A DNA stretch of 64,000 nucleotides from Fervidobacterium nodosum Rt17-B1 (GTDB taxonomy: Bacteria; Thermotogota; Thermotogae; Thermotogales; Fervidobacteriaceae), in contig NC_009718.1 of assembly GCF_000017545.1 (NCBI RefSeq), positions 1,798,001-1,862,000 on the forward strand, written 5' to 3'. Positions 51,737 through 60,307 of the stretch are shown one piece after another. The notes beneath the pieces were generated by a model, which saw only the letters and a list, made by a program, of their open reading frames with translations, was not told where the DNA came from and searched no databases. The position numbers and the translations under genes were made by a program. The first letter of the stretch is position 1, and the number at the start of each line of letters is the position of its first letter.

Positions 51737-52783
51737 TTATTTTTTATTAGTTATATATCTTCTTCTAAGTTGACCACATGCAGCGTCTATATCTGTCCCT
51801 TTTTCTCTCCTAATCTCATTTTCTATATTGTGTTTATCTAAAACTTCTTTGAATCTCTCTATTGCCCAATGGTGTGGTCTTTCAAATTTCAGTTCCCCTG
51901 AAGATGGGACCGGATTTACCGGAATTAAATTCACATAGGCCCCCATTCCTTTGAGTAACTCAGCGAGTTTTTCAGCATCGTCGACGAAATCGTTAAATTC
52001 TCTTATAAGTATGTACTCAAACGTGACTCTATTCTTTGTTATCTTCTGATATTCTTTCGCTGATTGTATTATCTCTTCAACTGAGTATTTTTTGTTCATA
52101 GGCACAATAATATCTCTTTTATAATTATTTGGTGCATGTAAAGAAATTGCGAGTTTTACTTCTGGTAAATCTTGTGCGAGTTCAACAATTTTTTCGGGAA
52201 TCCCAACTGTTGATATGGAAATCCTCCTCATGCTTATATTCTTACCTTTTTTATGATTCAACATTTTCACGCTTTTTACAACTTCTTTGTAGTTAAGTAA
52301 TGGTTCACCCATTCCCATGTAAACGATATTCCCTATATTCACTTTTCTGTGTTTCTCCATGGCTATAATTTGTGATACTATTTCTCCTGCGGATAAGTTC
52401 CTAACAAATCCACTTTGCCCGGTTGCGCAAAACGCACATTTAGCTGGGCATCCGACTTGTGTTGATATACACGCTGTAACCCTATCTGGGTGGAAAAGTA
52501 AAACGGATTCTATCGTGTTATCATCTTCAAGTTTCCATAAGAATTTTGTTGTTTTATCTATTTGGGAAATCTGCATATCTAAAAGTTCAGGGACGTAAAT
52601 ATAAAACCTTTCAGAAAGAGTGTTTCTATGTTCTTTTGAAAGATTTGTCATTTTATCAAAATCGAATTCATGCTTTTTGTAAATCCAGTCCCAAACTTGG
52701 TCAACCCTAAATTTCTCTAACCCAATTTTTGAAAATTCGTCAACTAACTCTTCGTAACTAAAATCAAGAATATTCTTGCGCAT
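51737..52783 (-). CDS. rlmN: Dual-specificity 23S rRNA/tRNA adenine-C2 methyltransferase RlmN
   Basis: RlmN methylates C2 of A2503 in 23S rRNA and A37 of some tRNAs by a radical-SAM mechanism. The 348-residue protein has the cluster motif CPAKCAFC (Cys112, 116, 119), followed by ATGQSGFVRNL, GMGEPLLNY, the SLHAPNN motif and the C-terminal Cys in DIDAACGQLRRRY. It starts at ATG 52783 behind GGAGGTGCG. It lies downstream of two radical-SAM genes and upstream of the PASTA gene, all on the minus strand. Confidence 0.96.
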   Translation of the reverse strand: MRKNILDFSYEELVDEFSKIGLEKFRVDQVWDWIYKKHEFDFDKMTNLSKEHRNTLSERFYIYVPELLDMQISQIDKTTKFLWKLEDDNTIESVLLFHPDRVTACISTQVGCPAKCAFCATGQSGFVRNLSAGEIVSQIIAMEKHRKVNIGNIVYMGMGEPLLNYKEVVKSVKMLNHKKGKNISMRRISISTVGIPEKIVELAQDLPEVKLAISLHAPNNYKRDIIVPMNKKYSVEEIIQSAKEYQKITKNRVTFEYILIREFNDFVDDAEKLAELLKGMGAYVNLIPVNPVPSSGELKFERPHHWAIERFKEVLDKHNIENEIRREKGTDIDAACGQLRRRYITNKK

Positions 52784-52837
52784 AAACGCACCTCCAAGCT
52801 TATCTTTATCTATTCGATATTTTCAAATTACTAATTT

Positions 52838-53599
52838 TTATTGATAAAACGCACAACAACCGTCAAAAGCATAATTCTTATCAAAAGGTTTTACTATAAA
52901 ATTTGCGTAATTTGACACAATTTCTTGTAATTTTTTTCTATAATCTCCTTTTGGTTGCATACAACCTAATGTTATTTTCTCAAACTTTTTTGAAGCCAAA
53001 TCAAAAATTTTCTCCACCTCTTCAAGTAATGGTGGTTGGCAGTCACTGTATTTCGTACCGGTAGTTGGTATGAAAATGTTAAGAACAATTGAATTGAAAT
53101 ATTCAGAGAGAATATCTATAGCCTTTGGTTCATGTGTAATTTTACCACATATTACACCTATTGTTACATGCGGTACTTTTTTCACATTCAAAGGCAATAT
53201 AGAATCCAATATTTCTTCAGGTGTTCTATCTATGCCGTAAAGTTCTTTAAGTACATCTTTATCGCCAAAGAAATCAAAACTAATAACATCGGCGATTCCC
53301 TCAAGTTCATATGGTGGATTTTTTGGAAATCCTATGTGAAAATTATATTTTAAATCATGAGTTTCTTTCAACTGGCGAAGTTTTTCAAGATAAGGCTTGA
53401 AAGGTATCTCGCCACTTGGGAACATACCACCGCTTACAAGAAAAGAATTGTACCTGTCTAAATACTTTTCAATATCATCTATATGCACCATATGTTTTAT
53501 ATAATGCCCACCACAATGTCCACAATTCATAGGGCATGATTTTGTAACAGATATTGGAAGTGTGCTTGATGGGTCTATACCAATTGCTGATTTCATCAC
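52838..53599 (-). CDS. Radical SAM protein of unknown function
   Basis: The 253-residue protein has a radical-SAM cluster motif CPMNCGHC (Cys22, 26, 29) right at the N-terminus, then a TIM-type barrel. It has a second Cys set late in the protein: GCMQPKGDYR and the terminal GCCAFYQ. The terminal Cys pair could bind an auxiliary cluster or substrate, but this is a guess. It starts inside the end of the neighbouring radical-SAM gene (four-base overlap, GTGA). No partner substrate gene is clear. Confidence 0.82.
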   Translation of the reverse strand: MMKSAIGIDPSSTLPISVTKSCPMNCGHCGGHYIKHMVHIDDIEKYLDRYNSFLVSGGMFPSGEIPFKPYLEKLRQLKETHDLKYNFHIGFPKNPPYELEGIADVISFDFFGDKDVLKELYGIDRTPEEILDSILPLNVKKVPHVTIGVICGKITHEPKAIDILSEYFNSIVLNIFIPTTGTKYSDCQPPLLEEVEKIFDLASKKFEKITLGCMQPKGDYRKKLQEIVSNYANFIVKPFDKNYAFDGCCAFYQ

Positions 53600-54483
53600 T
53601 TTTCACATCTCCAATCTATTGGAAAGGTTGTGACTCTTTCTTTTTCATCAAGTTGCATCCAACCATCCAGATCGAGTTCAATAAGTTTGTCAAGGGCATC
53701 TTCATACTCTTTTTTTGTTATTTTCCTTCCTATCAACGTATCATTCTTTGCCCCGAAATGTGGTATGTACTGAGACATCAAAGCTACTGGGATTCTCTTA
53801 TCCAGATTCGCTATGAATTCTAAGGCTTTTTCGTGTCCACTTACTTTGTTTGGCATAACAAGAATTCTTATTATGAGTCCTTTCATCTTTTCTTCATCAA
53901 ATGGGCCGACTTGATTGTACATCTCTTCAATTGCTTTTTGAGCTATATCCCAATAATTTTCAACTTTTGAATATCTTAAACCATATGCGTTATCTGTGTA
54001 ACGTATGTCAGCTAAATAGATATCTACATAACCAGATAGTTCTTTTAAAATTTCAACTCTTTCATAGCTTGACGTATTGTATACAACAGGGAGATTAAAT
54101 CCGTTTTCTTTAGCTATGTCAAGAGCCATTAAAATCCAAGGGATATGAGGTGTTGGTGTAACTAAGTCGAGAGTTTTCGCTCCAGCCTGTTGAACTTTAA
54201 GAAAAGCATTCGCGAGTTCTTCTAAAGTTATCTCAAATCCTACACCTTTTTGAGAAAATCCCATATTTTGGCAGTAAATACATTTCATAGGACAACCAGA
54301 AAAGAAAACAGCACCTGCACCATTTTCGCCAGATAAAGGCGGTTCCTCGCCCTTATGTAAAACTATATTTGAAACTTTAGGTAGATAACCTACCGTACAA
54401 ACACCTATTTTTTCTCTTCTATCTACTTTACACATCCTTGGGCACAATGTGCATTCATTTAATATATCAAGGGAGATACCCAC
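53596..54483 (-). CDS. Radical SAM protein, PflA-like (COG1313 type)
   Basis: The 295-residue protein has an N-terminal four-Cys region (CTLCPRMC...VC; Cys11, 14, 18, 29), then the radical-SAM cluster GCPMKCIYC (Cys64, 68, 71), as in putative pyruvate-formate-lyase activase-like proteins. Such N-terminal cysteines often hold an auxiliary iron-sulfur cluster. The rest of the core is intact (TPTPHIPWIL; NTSSYE). It starts at GTG 54483 behind AGGAGG and is first of the rsgA-side operon. No glycyl radical enzyme gene is in the window. Confidence 0.85.
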   Translation of the reverse strand: MGISLDILNECTLCPRMCKVDRREKIGVCTVGYLPKVSNIVLHKGEEPPLSGENGAGAVFFSGCPMKCIYCQNMGFSQKGVGFEITLEELANAFLKVQQAGAKTLDLVTPTPHIPWILMALDIAKENGFNLPVVYNTSSYERVEILKELSGYVDIYLADIRYTDNAYGLRYSKVENYWDIAQKAIEEMYNQVGPFDEEKMKGLIIRILVMPNKVSGHEKALEFIANLDKRIPVALMSQYIPHFGAKNDTLIGRKITKKEYEDALDKLIELDLDGWMQLDEKERVTTFPIDWRCEK

Positions 54484-54529
54484 TGTATTTTTTCCTCCTT
54501 TTTCAATTCTAAGAGTTTTCCAAATTATA

Positions 54530-54535
54530 ATTATA
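54530..54535 (-). promoter_or_regulatory. Probable -10 box of the radical-SAM/rlmN/PASTA/rsgA operon
   Basis: Minus strand TGATATAAT (extended -10), about 48 bases before the GTG start. A second TATAAT at 54524-54529 abuts it. The -35 is weak. The rest of the 290-base intergenic gap holds a 10-base palindrome ATGTATACAT at 54566-54575 and the M42 promoter. Confidence 0.5.
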
Positions 54536-54678
54536 TCATTTGATAAACGAAAATAAATGTACTCTATGTATACATTGTTTTACATTCAATTACCTGTGAA
54601 GATAAAAGATAAAGTTGATATGTCTGAAACAAATTAAAAAATAGAAGAAATACCAAAGACTTTAACACTTAATGAATA

Positions 54679-54708
54679 TTGAAGATTATAAAAAAAGTGT
54701 GGTATAAT
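54679..54708 (+). promoter_or_regulatory. Promoter of the M42-SPOR-comEA operon
   Basis: -35 TTGAAG (54679-54684), 18-base spacer, and -10 TATAAT (54703-54708) in the extended setting TGTGGTATAAT. It lies about 65 bases before the M42 start. Confidence 0.68.
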
Positions 54709-54773
54709 TTTAAAGTAAGTGTCTTCATCAAATTAGTAAAATAATAATGCAAAAATTTGGGGGTGTTTGGAAA

Positions 54774-55799
54774 ATGGCAAAATCTATGAATTTAGCAGAT
54801 TTGGTAAAAAGATTAACGATGGCGAAAAGTCCAAGTGGACGAGAGTCGGAAATTACGAACATTATTCTTGAAGAGCTTGAGGGGTACATCGATGGTTACA
54901 AAATAGACAAACTTGGAAACCTCATAGTATGGAAAAATGGAAAGAGCGATAAGAAAATATTACTCGACGCACATATGGATGAAATAGGAGTTGTTGTGAC
55001 AAATATTGACGACAGAGGCTTTTTAAAAATAGACAGGGTGGGTGGAGTTTCGCCTTATACAATTTACCAATCGAGATTGAAATTTGGTGATATTATAGGT
55101 ATTGTGGGCGTTGAAGGCGAAACGTCCGAAGAATTGCAATTTAATATTCAAAAGTTATCATTTGAGAAGTTATTTGTTGACATAGGTGCAAAATCGAGAG
55201 AAGAAGCGGAAAAGATATGTCCAATAGGGACGTTTGGAACATTTGACAGCTATTTTTACAAGCAAGGTGAATACATGGTTAGTAAATCCATGGATGATAG
55301 AATAGGTTGCGCTGTTTTAATAGAGACGCTTAGAAGGTTAGGTTCGCCGAAGAATACCATATACGGCGTATTCGCGGTACAAGAAGAAGTAGGGCTTATA
55401 GGTGCTTACGTTGCCGGTTACGATATAAATCCAGACGTAGCGGTAGCTCTTGACGTTACCGCTGTTGGAGACACTCCAAAAGGTATGAAGAGAATACCAA
55501 TGGAATTGGGTAAAGGCGCATGTATAAAGGTGAAAGACATGGCCTCTATAAGTAACAGACATATCGTTAACAAGCTCAAAGAAATTGCTGAAAAGTATAA
55601 CATACCGCATCAAATGGAAGTACTAATATTCGGTGGAACTGACGCTGCTGGTTATCAAGCAACAAAAGCTGGTATTCCAAGCGCTACAATATCAATCCCA
55701 ACAAGGTATATACATACACCAAGCGAAATGGTGTTTGAACCAGATGTGGAAGCCTCTATACAATTGACTATGAAATATTGTGAAGAGGGGCTTGAATAA
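54774..55799 (+). CDS. M42 family glutamyl/deblocking aminopeptidase
   Basis: This 341-residue metallopeptidase resembles TET-type aminopeptidases that form hollow dodecamers in thermophiles. The metal-binding residues are in DAHMDE (His67, Asp69), SKSMDDRIGC (Asp) and VQEEVG (Glu pair), with a later His in TRYIHTPSE. Starting at ATG 54774, with GGGGGTG upstream, avoids a poorly supported nine-residue extension. It should finish peptide breakdown downstream of larger proteases. It is first in an operon with a SPOR-like protein and ComEA. Confidence 0.93.
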   Translation: MAKSMNLADLVKRLTMAKSPSGRESEITNIILEELEGYIDGYKIDKLGNLIVWKNGKSDKKILLDAHMDEIGVVVTNIDDRGFLKIDRVGGVSPYTIYQSRLKFGDIIGIVGVEGETSEELQFNIQKLSFEKLFVDIGAKSREEAEKICPIGTFGTFDSYFYKQGEYMVSKSMDDRIGCAVLIETLRRLGSPKNTIYGVFAVQEEVGLIGAYVAGYDINPDVAVALDVTAVGDTPKGMKRIPMELGKGACIKVKDMASISNRHIVNKLKEIAEKYNIPHQMEVLIFGGTDAAGYQATKAGIPSATISIPTRYIHTPSEMVFEPDVEASIQLTMKYCEEGLE

Positions 55800-55801
55800 A
55801 G

Positions 55802-56782
55802 GTGAAAAAGAATATTCCAGTTGGTCCAAAATTTAGCTCAAAAATCGGCTCGAGAAGATGGCGCGAAGTCACAGATTTTGACTTGAAAATTCTTTCTTGG
55901 ATAATAATATTCTTCAGTTTGGCGACTATAACGTTAGCTTTGTACGCATTTTATCTTAAAATCCAAAAATCACAGGTGGAAGTTGTTGTTAAGGAGATAA
56001 CACCAGAAAACAAACCACCTGTAGAAAAGGTAATTAACACTGCAACGGAAACAACCATAATACTTGAAAGTGCTAAAGACATCACTAATAAATTTCCAAA
56101 TAGCGAAACAACTATCACAGTATTTGAATCACCAACTGATTCACCTGATGAACCAAAAGAAAACCAACAAACCTCAGAAATTAAAATACTGGTGACAAAG
56201 CCCAACAATGAAATTGGTGAAGATTTAAAATCAACAACATCAACAAAGCCTGCAACGGAAGTATCGATGCAGACGGATAATCAGCAAAATCAAATTGCCC
56301 AGTCGGAAGAGAATAAATATCTAAAGGATTTAACAAAGTTTGACTATAATTTATTAGTTTCAAGGATGGCGGAAAATCTTCCCTCGTCTGCGATGAGTAA
56401 TGTGTATGTCTACAGTGTAGATGGAGAGAATGCTCTAAAAATAGCTAAATCAACTCAGAATTACGTTATAGATCAAGATAACAAATCATACGTTGTGTTG
56501 ACATTGTCGAATGTTATGCCAGAGGTAAAACCTATGCAGAGTGCTTACACGGTAATAACTGAACCTATCAAAGATTCGAAGGAAGCGTTCAAATCTGTTG
56601 TTAATTTTAGAGCCCTTGGTATAAGCTCGTTTAGTATAAGTACAGCTAATGGATATGTTATTTGTTTAGGTGTTTTTACACGTGAAGACAAGGCGAAAAG
56701 CTTTTATTATTCTCAAGATTGGGTTGAACTTTCAAAATACGGATACGTAAAAGGTGCAAAAGTAACGAAAATAGGTAAATGA
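55802..56782 (+). CDS. SPOR-like anchored envelope protein
   Basis: The 326-residue protein has a basic N-terminus, a membrane segment (about 30-52, IIIFFSLATITLALYAFYL), a long Thr/Glu/Pro/Gln-rich linker, and a C-terminal ~75-residue beta-alpha-beta region (AYTVITEPIKDSKEAFKSVV...GYVICLGVFTREDKAKSFY) that looks like a SPOR domain, which binds denuded peptidoglycan at septa. The SPOR match is weak and the domain is preceded by a related segment (AMSNVYVYSVDGENALKIA). It starts at GTG 55802, three bases after the peptidase stop, and precedes comEA. Confidence 0.65.
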   Translation: MKKNIPVGPKFSSKIGSRRWREVTDFDLKILSWIIIFFSLATITLALYAFYLKIQKSQVEVVVKEITPENKPPVEKVINTATETTIILESAKDITNKFPNSETTITVFESPTDSPDEPKENQQTSEIKILVTKPNNEIGEDLKSTTSTKPATEVSMQTDNQQNQIAQSEENKYLKDLTKFDYNLLVSRMAENLPSSAMSNVYVYSVDGENALKIAKSTQNYVIDQDNKSYVVLTLSNVMPEVKPMQSAYTVITEPIKDSKEAFKSVVNFRALGISSFSISTANGYVICLGVFTREDKAKSFYYSQDWVELSKYGYVKGAKVTKIGK

Positions 56783-56814
56783 TAAATCACAGAATCTATG
56801 GGGAGGATTTTTTA

Positions 56815-57498
56815 GTGGACTTTCTCAGGGGGATTTGGGAGAAAGTAAGAAGTATAAAAGATGAAAAAAGTTTCTTTATTTTGTTTGCATTGTTGATAGT
56901 TATCTTGAGTATATTTTATAGACCTTTTTATTATTCCAAAGTTTTGGCTCAGAAAGAACAACAAGTCAACACTTCTGTTAAAGAAGCGAATTTTCAAAAA
57001 AGAGAATACGCTTCACCAATTATTGATTTGAACACAGCCAGTGTTGAACAATTGCAGACACTTCCTGGAATAGGTCCTTCTAAAGCAAGAGCTATAGTTG
57101 AATATAGGGAAAAGCAACCGTTTTCTAAGCCGGAAGATTTAATGAACGTATCGGGGATTGGTCCGAAGACATTCGAAAAAATAAAAGATAGGATAACTGT
57201 TAGCACGGTTAATACGGTTAATATGGCAAACAACACGCCAAGTACAACTCAAAGCACAACTCAAAATAATCAAAGCCAAAATGGCAACAAAAATATTTCA
57301 CCAGAAAAGATTAATATAAACACAGCTAATTTAGAAGAATTACAAAAATTGCCTGGGATAGGTCCTTCCAAAGCCCAGGCAATTATTGATTATAGGGAAA
57401 AGGTTGGAAAGTTCAAATCGATTGAGGAGATTAAAAATGTAAAAGGCATTGGTGAAAAAACGTATGAGAAATTGAAGGAGTTAATAACTATTTATTGA
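56815..57498 (+). CDS. ComEA-type DNA-binding protein with two HhH modules
   Basis: ComEA binds incoming DNA at the envelope during natural transformation. This 227-residue protein has one membrane segment (about 20-36), a linker, then two complete ComEA helix-hairpin-helix modules: LNTASVEQLQTLPGIGPSKARAI with its VSGIGPKTFEKI, and NTANLEELQKLPGIGPSKAQAI with VKGIGEKTYEKL. Usual ComEA proteins have one. GTG 56815 has GGGGAGG eight bases upstream; an ATG at 56779 overlaps the preceding stop but has no such SD. Its end overlaps the convergent response-regulator gene by seven bases. Confidence 0.88.
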   Translation: MDFLRGIWEKVRSIKDEKSFFILFALLIVILSIFYRPFYYSKVLAQKEQQVNTSVKEANFQKREYASPIIDLNTASVEQLQTLPGIGPSKARAIVEYREKQPFSKPEDLMNVSGIGPKTFEKIKDRITVSTVNTVNMANNTPSTTQSTTQNNQSQNGNKNISPEKININTANLEELQKLPGIGPSKAQAIIDYREKVGKFKSIEEIKNVKGIGEKTYEKLKELITIY

Positions 57499-58907
57499 AA
57501 ATACATTTTTCTTATTTCCTCGTACGAATCAAAGAACACCTTCGCAACTTTTGGATCAAATTTCTTCCCAACATTTTCTTTTATGTACTTAATCACTTCT
57601 TCTTCCTTCCAAGCAGGTCTGTAAACCCTATCTGACAACAACGCGTCAAAGACATCTATCAAACTCACTATCCTTGCTTCCAAAGGAATTTCTTCGCCTT
57701 TTAAGCTATTTGGATATCCACTACCATCCCAATTTTCATGATGGTTTAACGCAACCGTACTTGCGAGTTGAAAAATTGGGTGATCGATTGTGGAAAGGAT
57801 TCTATAACCAATTAACGTGTGTGTTTTCATAATTTCGAATTCTTCTTTTGACAATTGCCCAGGCTTGTTAAGTATACTATCTGGAATACCTATCTTTCCA
57901 ACATCATGGAGCATAGCCGCTATTTCAAACATACTCGCGACTTCATCGTTGTAACCAAAAAACGGAATCAACATCTTTGCTATCTTACCTATGCGTTGTA
58001 CGTGTTCTCCAGTCTCAGACGACCTCGTCTCTGTAACTTCTGATATAATGTATACAATTTTATAAAGTGTGTCTATAAGGTCTTGAGTTAACAAATGGTT
58101 TTCCATAACAAGAACAAACTTTTCGAAGAACATTTCTATTAGATTTTTATATATTTCATCGAATGGCTTTGAGAATTCAATAGATATTTTTATGTATTCG
58201 TCTATTTTGGTTCTAAATTTTAAATTCAAACTTTTTTCAGAGCTCCAAGTAAGATGAGAGTTTCGATTTAATTCTTTTTCGTTGTTTGATAAAAGTTCAT
58301 ATGATATACTAAAGTTATTGTTTAATATCAACGAAACATTATCCACGGCTTCGTTTAGTACGTCTATATACTCTTGTTCAGCTAATTGGTTAGAAAAGCG
58401 AGATGTGTAGAAATTTAACCTTTCAAGTAATTTTTTCTGTGTTTCGAGAAAGGTTATGTATTTATATTCTCTAAGCTTAGAGACAATCAATGTGAAAAGA
58501 GCGTTGCTTGAAAGCTCAGATTTTTCACGATAGTCATTTATATCATACCTTAATATTATCTCTCTTGGTGGAGCGTAACCTGGTTGACCGGTTCTTATTA
58601 CTAGCCGCATTTTCTTATTATCAAGTTCTTCCCTTATGAACTGAACCAACGTTAACCCAGAATTATCGCTTTCCATGACAACGTCTATCAAAGCAACGGC
58701 TATATCTTCGACATTTTTCAAAATCTCCATTGCCTCAGAAGCAGAGTAAGCGCTGTATATTTTTACAGGGCGTGACTCAAAAATTATATCTTTGGCTATC
58801 AGAGACGTGACTGCGTGGATATCAGGTTCATCGTCTACAACAAGTATTTTCCAAGGCTCATTGTATATCTTTTGCTCAGCCTTTTTCTTTAAAAATTCCA
58901 ACGCCAA
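57492..58907 (-). CDS. Response regulator: receiver, DUF3369-like region, HD-GYP phosphodiesterase
   Basis: The 471-residue protein begins with a receiver domain (VVDDEPD at 23-29, phosphoacceptor Asp75 in ALIDVVME), a middle ~130-residue region (about 160-285) like DUF3369, and an HD-GYP domain. The HD pair is His334-Asp335 in AMLHDVGKIG and the GYP lies at 397-399 in ENWDGSGYP, so cyclic-di-GMP hydrolysis is likely. It starts at TTG 58907 behind AGGGGGTG. It is the last gene of the VanZ-sensor-kinase operon and is probably phosphorylated by the kinase. Confidence 0.93.
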   Translation of the reverse strand: MALEFLKKKAEQKIYNEPWKILVVDDEPDIHAVTSLIAKDIIFESRPVKIYSAYSASEAMEILKNVEDIAVALIDVVMESDNSGLTLVQFIREELDNKKMRLVIRTGQPGYAPPREIILRYDINDYREKSELSSNALFTLIVSKLREYKYITFLETQKKLLERLNFYTSRFSNQLAEQEYIDVLNEAVDNVSLILNNNFSISYELLSNNEKELNRNSHLTWSSEKSLNLKFRTKIDEYIKISIEFSKPFDEIYKNLIEMFFEKFVLVMENHLLTQDLIDTLYKIVYIISEVTETRSSETGEHVQRIGKIAKMLIPFFGYNDEVASMFEIAAMLHDVGKIGIPDSILNKPGQLSKEEFEIMKTHTLIGYRILSTIDHPIFQLASTVALNHHENWDGSGYPNSLKGEEIPLEARIVSLIDVFDALLSDRVYRPAWKEEEVIKYIKENVGKKFDPKVAKVFFDSYEEIRKMYFQ

Positions 58908-58940
58908 GATTTATTCACCCCCTGTTAAAAATTCAGATTT

Positions 58941-60275
58941 TCAAATTTCACAGGGTACCAAAATCTTAAATGTTGTTCCCTTGCCTTCCTCACTTTCCAA
59001 TGTTATTTCTCCTCTTAGTAACTCTGTCACAAGCTGATAAACGATACTTAAACCTAATCCACTACCTGAGAATGTGTCAGTTGTATAGAAAGGCTCAAAC
59101 GCGCGTCTTTTTGTTTCTTCGTTCATACCTTTTCCATTGTCAGAGAAAATCATTAAAACCTTGCTATTAATTTTTTCGAACTTTACAACTATCTCTCCAG
59201 GATTATCGTATTCAAAACCGTGTATGATGGAATTATCGATTAAGTTCATCAATATCTGTGCCCATGCACCAGGAACGGTTTTCATTTCTAAATCGTCTGG
59301 CACATCTACTTTTATAGATATTTTTGTTTTTCTCAATTTCGGATGCATAGCGTTCAGTACATCGTTAACAACATCTTTAATTTTTACGGTAGAAACAGTT
59401 TGGGTAAGCTCATTCACAGCTACTCTCTTCAGACTTTGAACAAGGTCTCTTATTCTTTGTGCATTTCTTATCATAATATCAACCAAGTCGTTGCAAGTAT
59501 TCAAGCATTCTCTTAATTCTTCTTCTGTTAATTCTTCGCTGGCTAACTTTTCGGTAATATTTTTAATCCTATCTTTGATATCCGTTAAGGAAGAATATAT
59601 TATTCCTATTGGAGTATTAACATCGTGGGCGATGTTTATCATCAATTTGCCAAGTACTGCCATTTTCTCCGAGTTTATAACTCTCTGTTGTGTTTCCTCA
59701 AGTTCGGATAAAGTTACCTCAAGTTCCGAATTCGCTTCATTTAGTTCAGAAATAAGATTCTTGAGTTTTTCACTTTTTTCAATATTTTTCAAAAGCAAGA
59801 AGATTACAAAATAAAGCGCCACAAATATCATAGATATGATGAAAAGTAATTTTGCAGGTTCAATATCCGAATATTCAAAAACAACTTTTCCAGCAAGGAA
59901 TCCTTTGTAATCCATCAAATATTCTTTAAATTTTGTGCGAAGGCCGAATATCGAATGGATCATTGTTATACTCTCAGATTTTGATATTTTTCCAAGAACT
60001 TCGCATTTATCATCGTAAACCGTAATTGATATTATGTCTTTTTTCTTTATCATAGGGGTCATAGTCATCTCAACAAGATTTTTATTCAAAGTCCAAGAAG
60101 GATATGTAAGTGCTTCGGTGAAAGTTTCGAAAACATTGTAAAGCTCCTTTTTCCAAGATTCGATGTAAGAAAAGGTTATGAATAAAAATGATACTATTAA
60201 TACAGCAGCGGATAAAGAATTTAAAATATAAAATTTCTTTTTATTAGAATTGGTATTTATTTTTGTTTCTTTCAC
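58941..60275 (-). CDS. Membrane sensor histidine kinase
   Basis: The 444-residue kinase has two membrane segments (about 15-38 and 142-163) bounding a ~100-residue external sensor, then a coiled coil (EANSELEVTLSELEETQQ), the DHp helix with phosphoacceptor His217 in INIAHDVNTPIG, a long inserted pair of helices (TEKLASEELTEEEL), and a HATPase with NSIIHG, DNGKGM, and GSGLGLSIV. The 'HDVNTP' DHp form is like that of HWE-lacking, NtrB-type sensors. It starts at a GTG, with the HD-GYP regulator gene following by 33 bases, so the pair is a two-component system. Confidence 0.93.
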   Translation of the reverse strand: MKETKINTNSNKKKFYILNSLSAAVLIVSFLFITFSYIESWKKELYNVFETFTEALTYPSWTLNKNLVEMTMTPMIKKKDIISITVYDDKCEVLGKISKSESITMIHSIFGLRTKFKEYLMDYKGFLAGKVVFEYSDIEPAKLLFIISMIFVALYFVIFLLLKNIEKSEKLKNLISELNEANSELEVTLSELEETQQRVINSEKMAVLGKLMINIAHDVNTPIGIIYSSLTDIKDRIKNITEKLASEELTEEELRECLNTCNDLVDIMIRNAQRIRDLVQSLKRVAVNELTQTVSTVKIKDVVNDVLNAMHPKLRKTKISIKVDVPDDLEMKTVPGAWAQILMNLIDNSIIHGFEYDNPGEIVVKFEKINSKVLMIFSDNGKGMNEETKRRAFEPFYTTDTFSGSGLGLSIVYQLVTELLRGEITLESEEGKGTTFKILVPCEI

Positions 60276-60307
60276 AATTCCAACCTCCTGAAATTAGAAA
60301 ATGAAAA

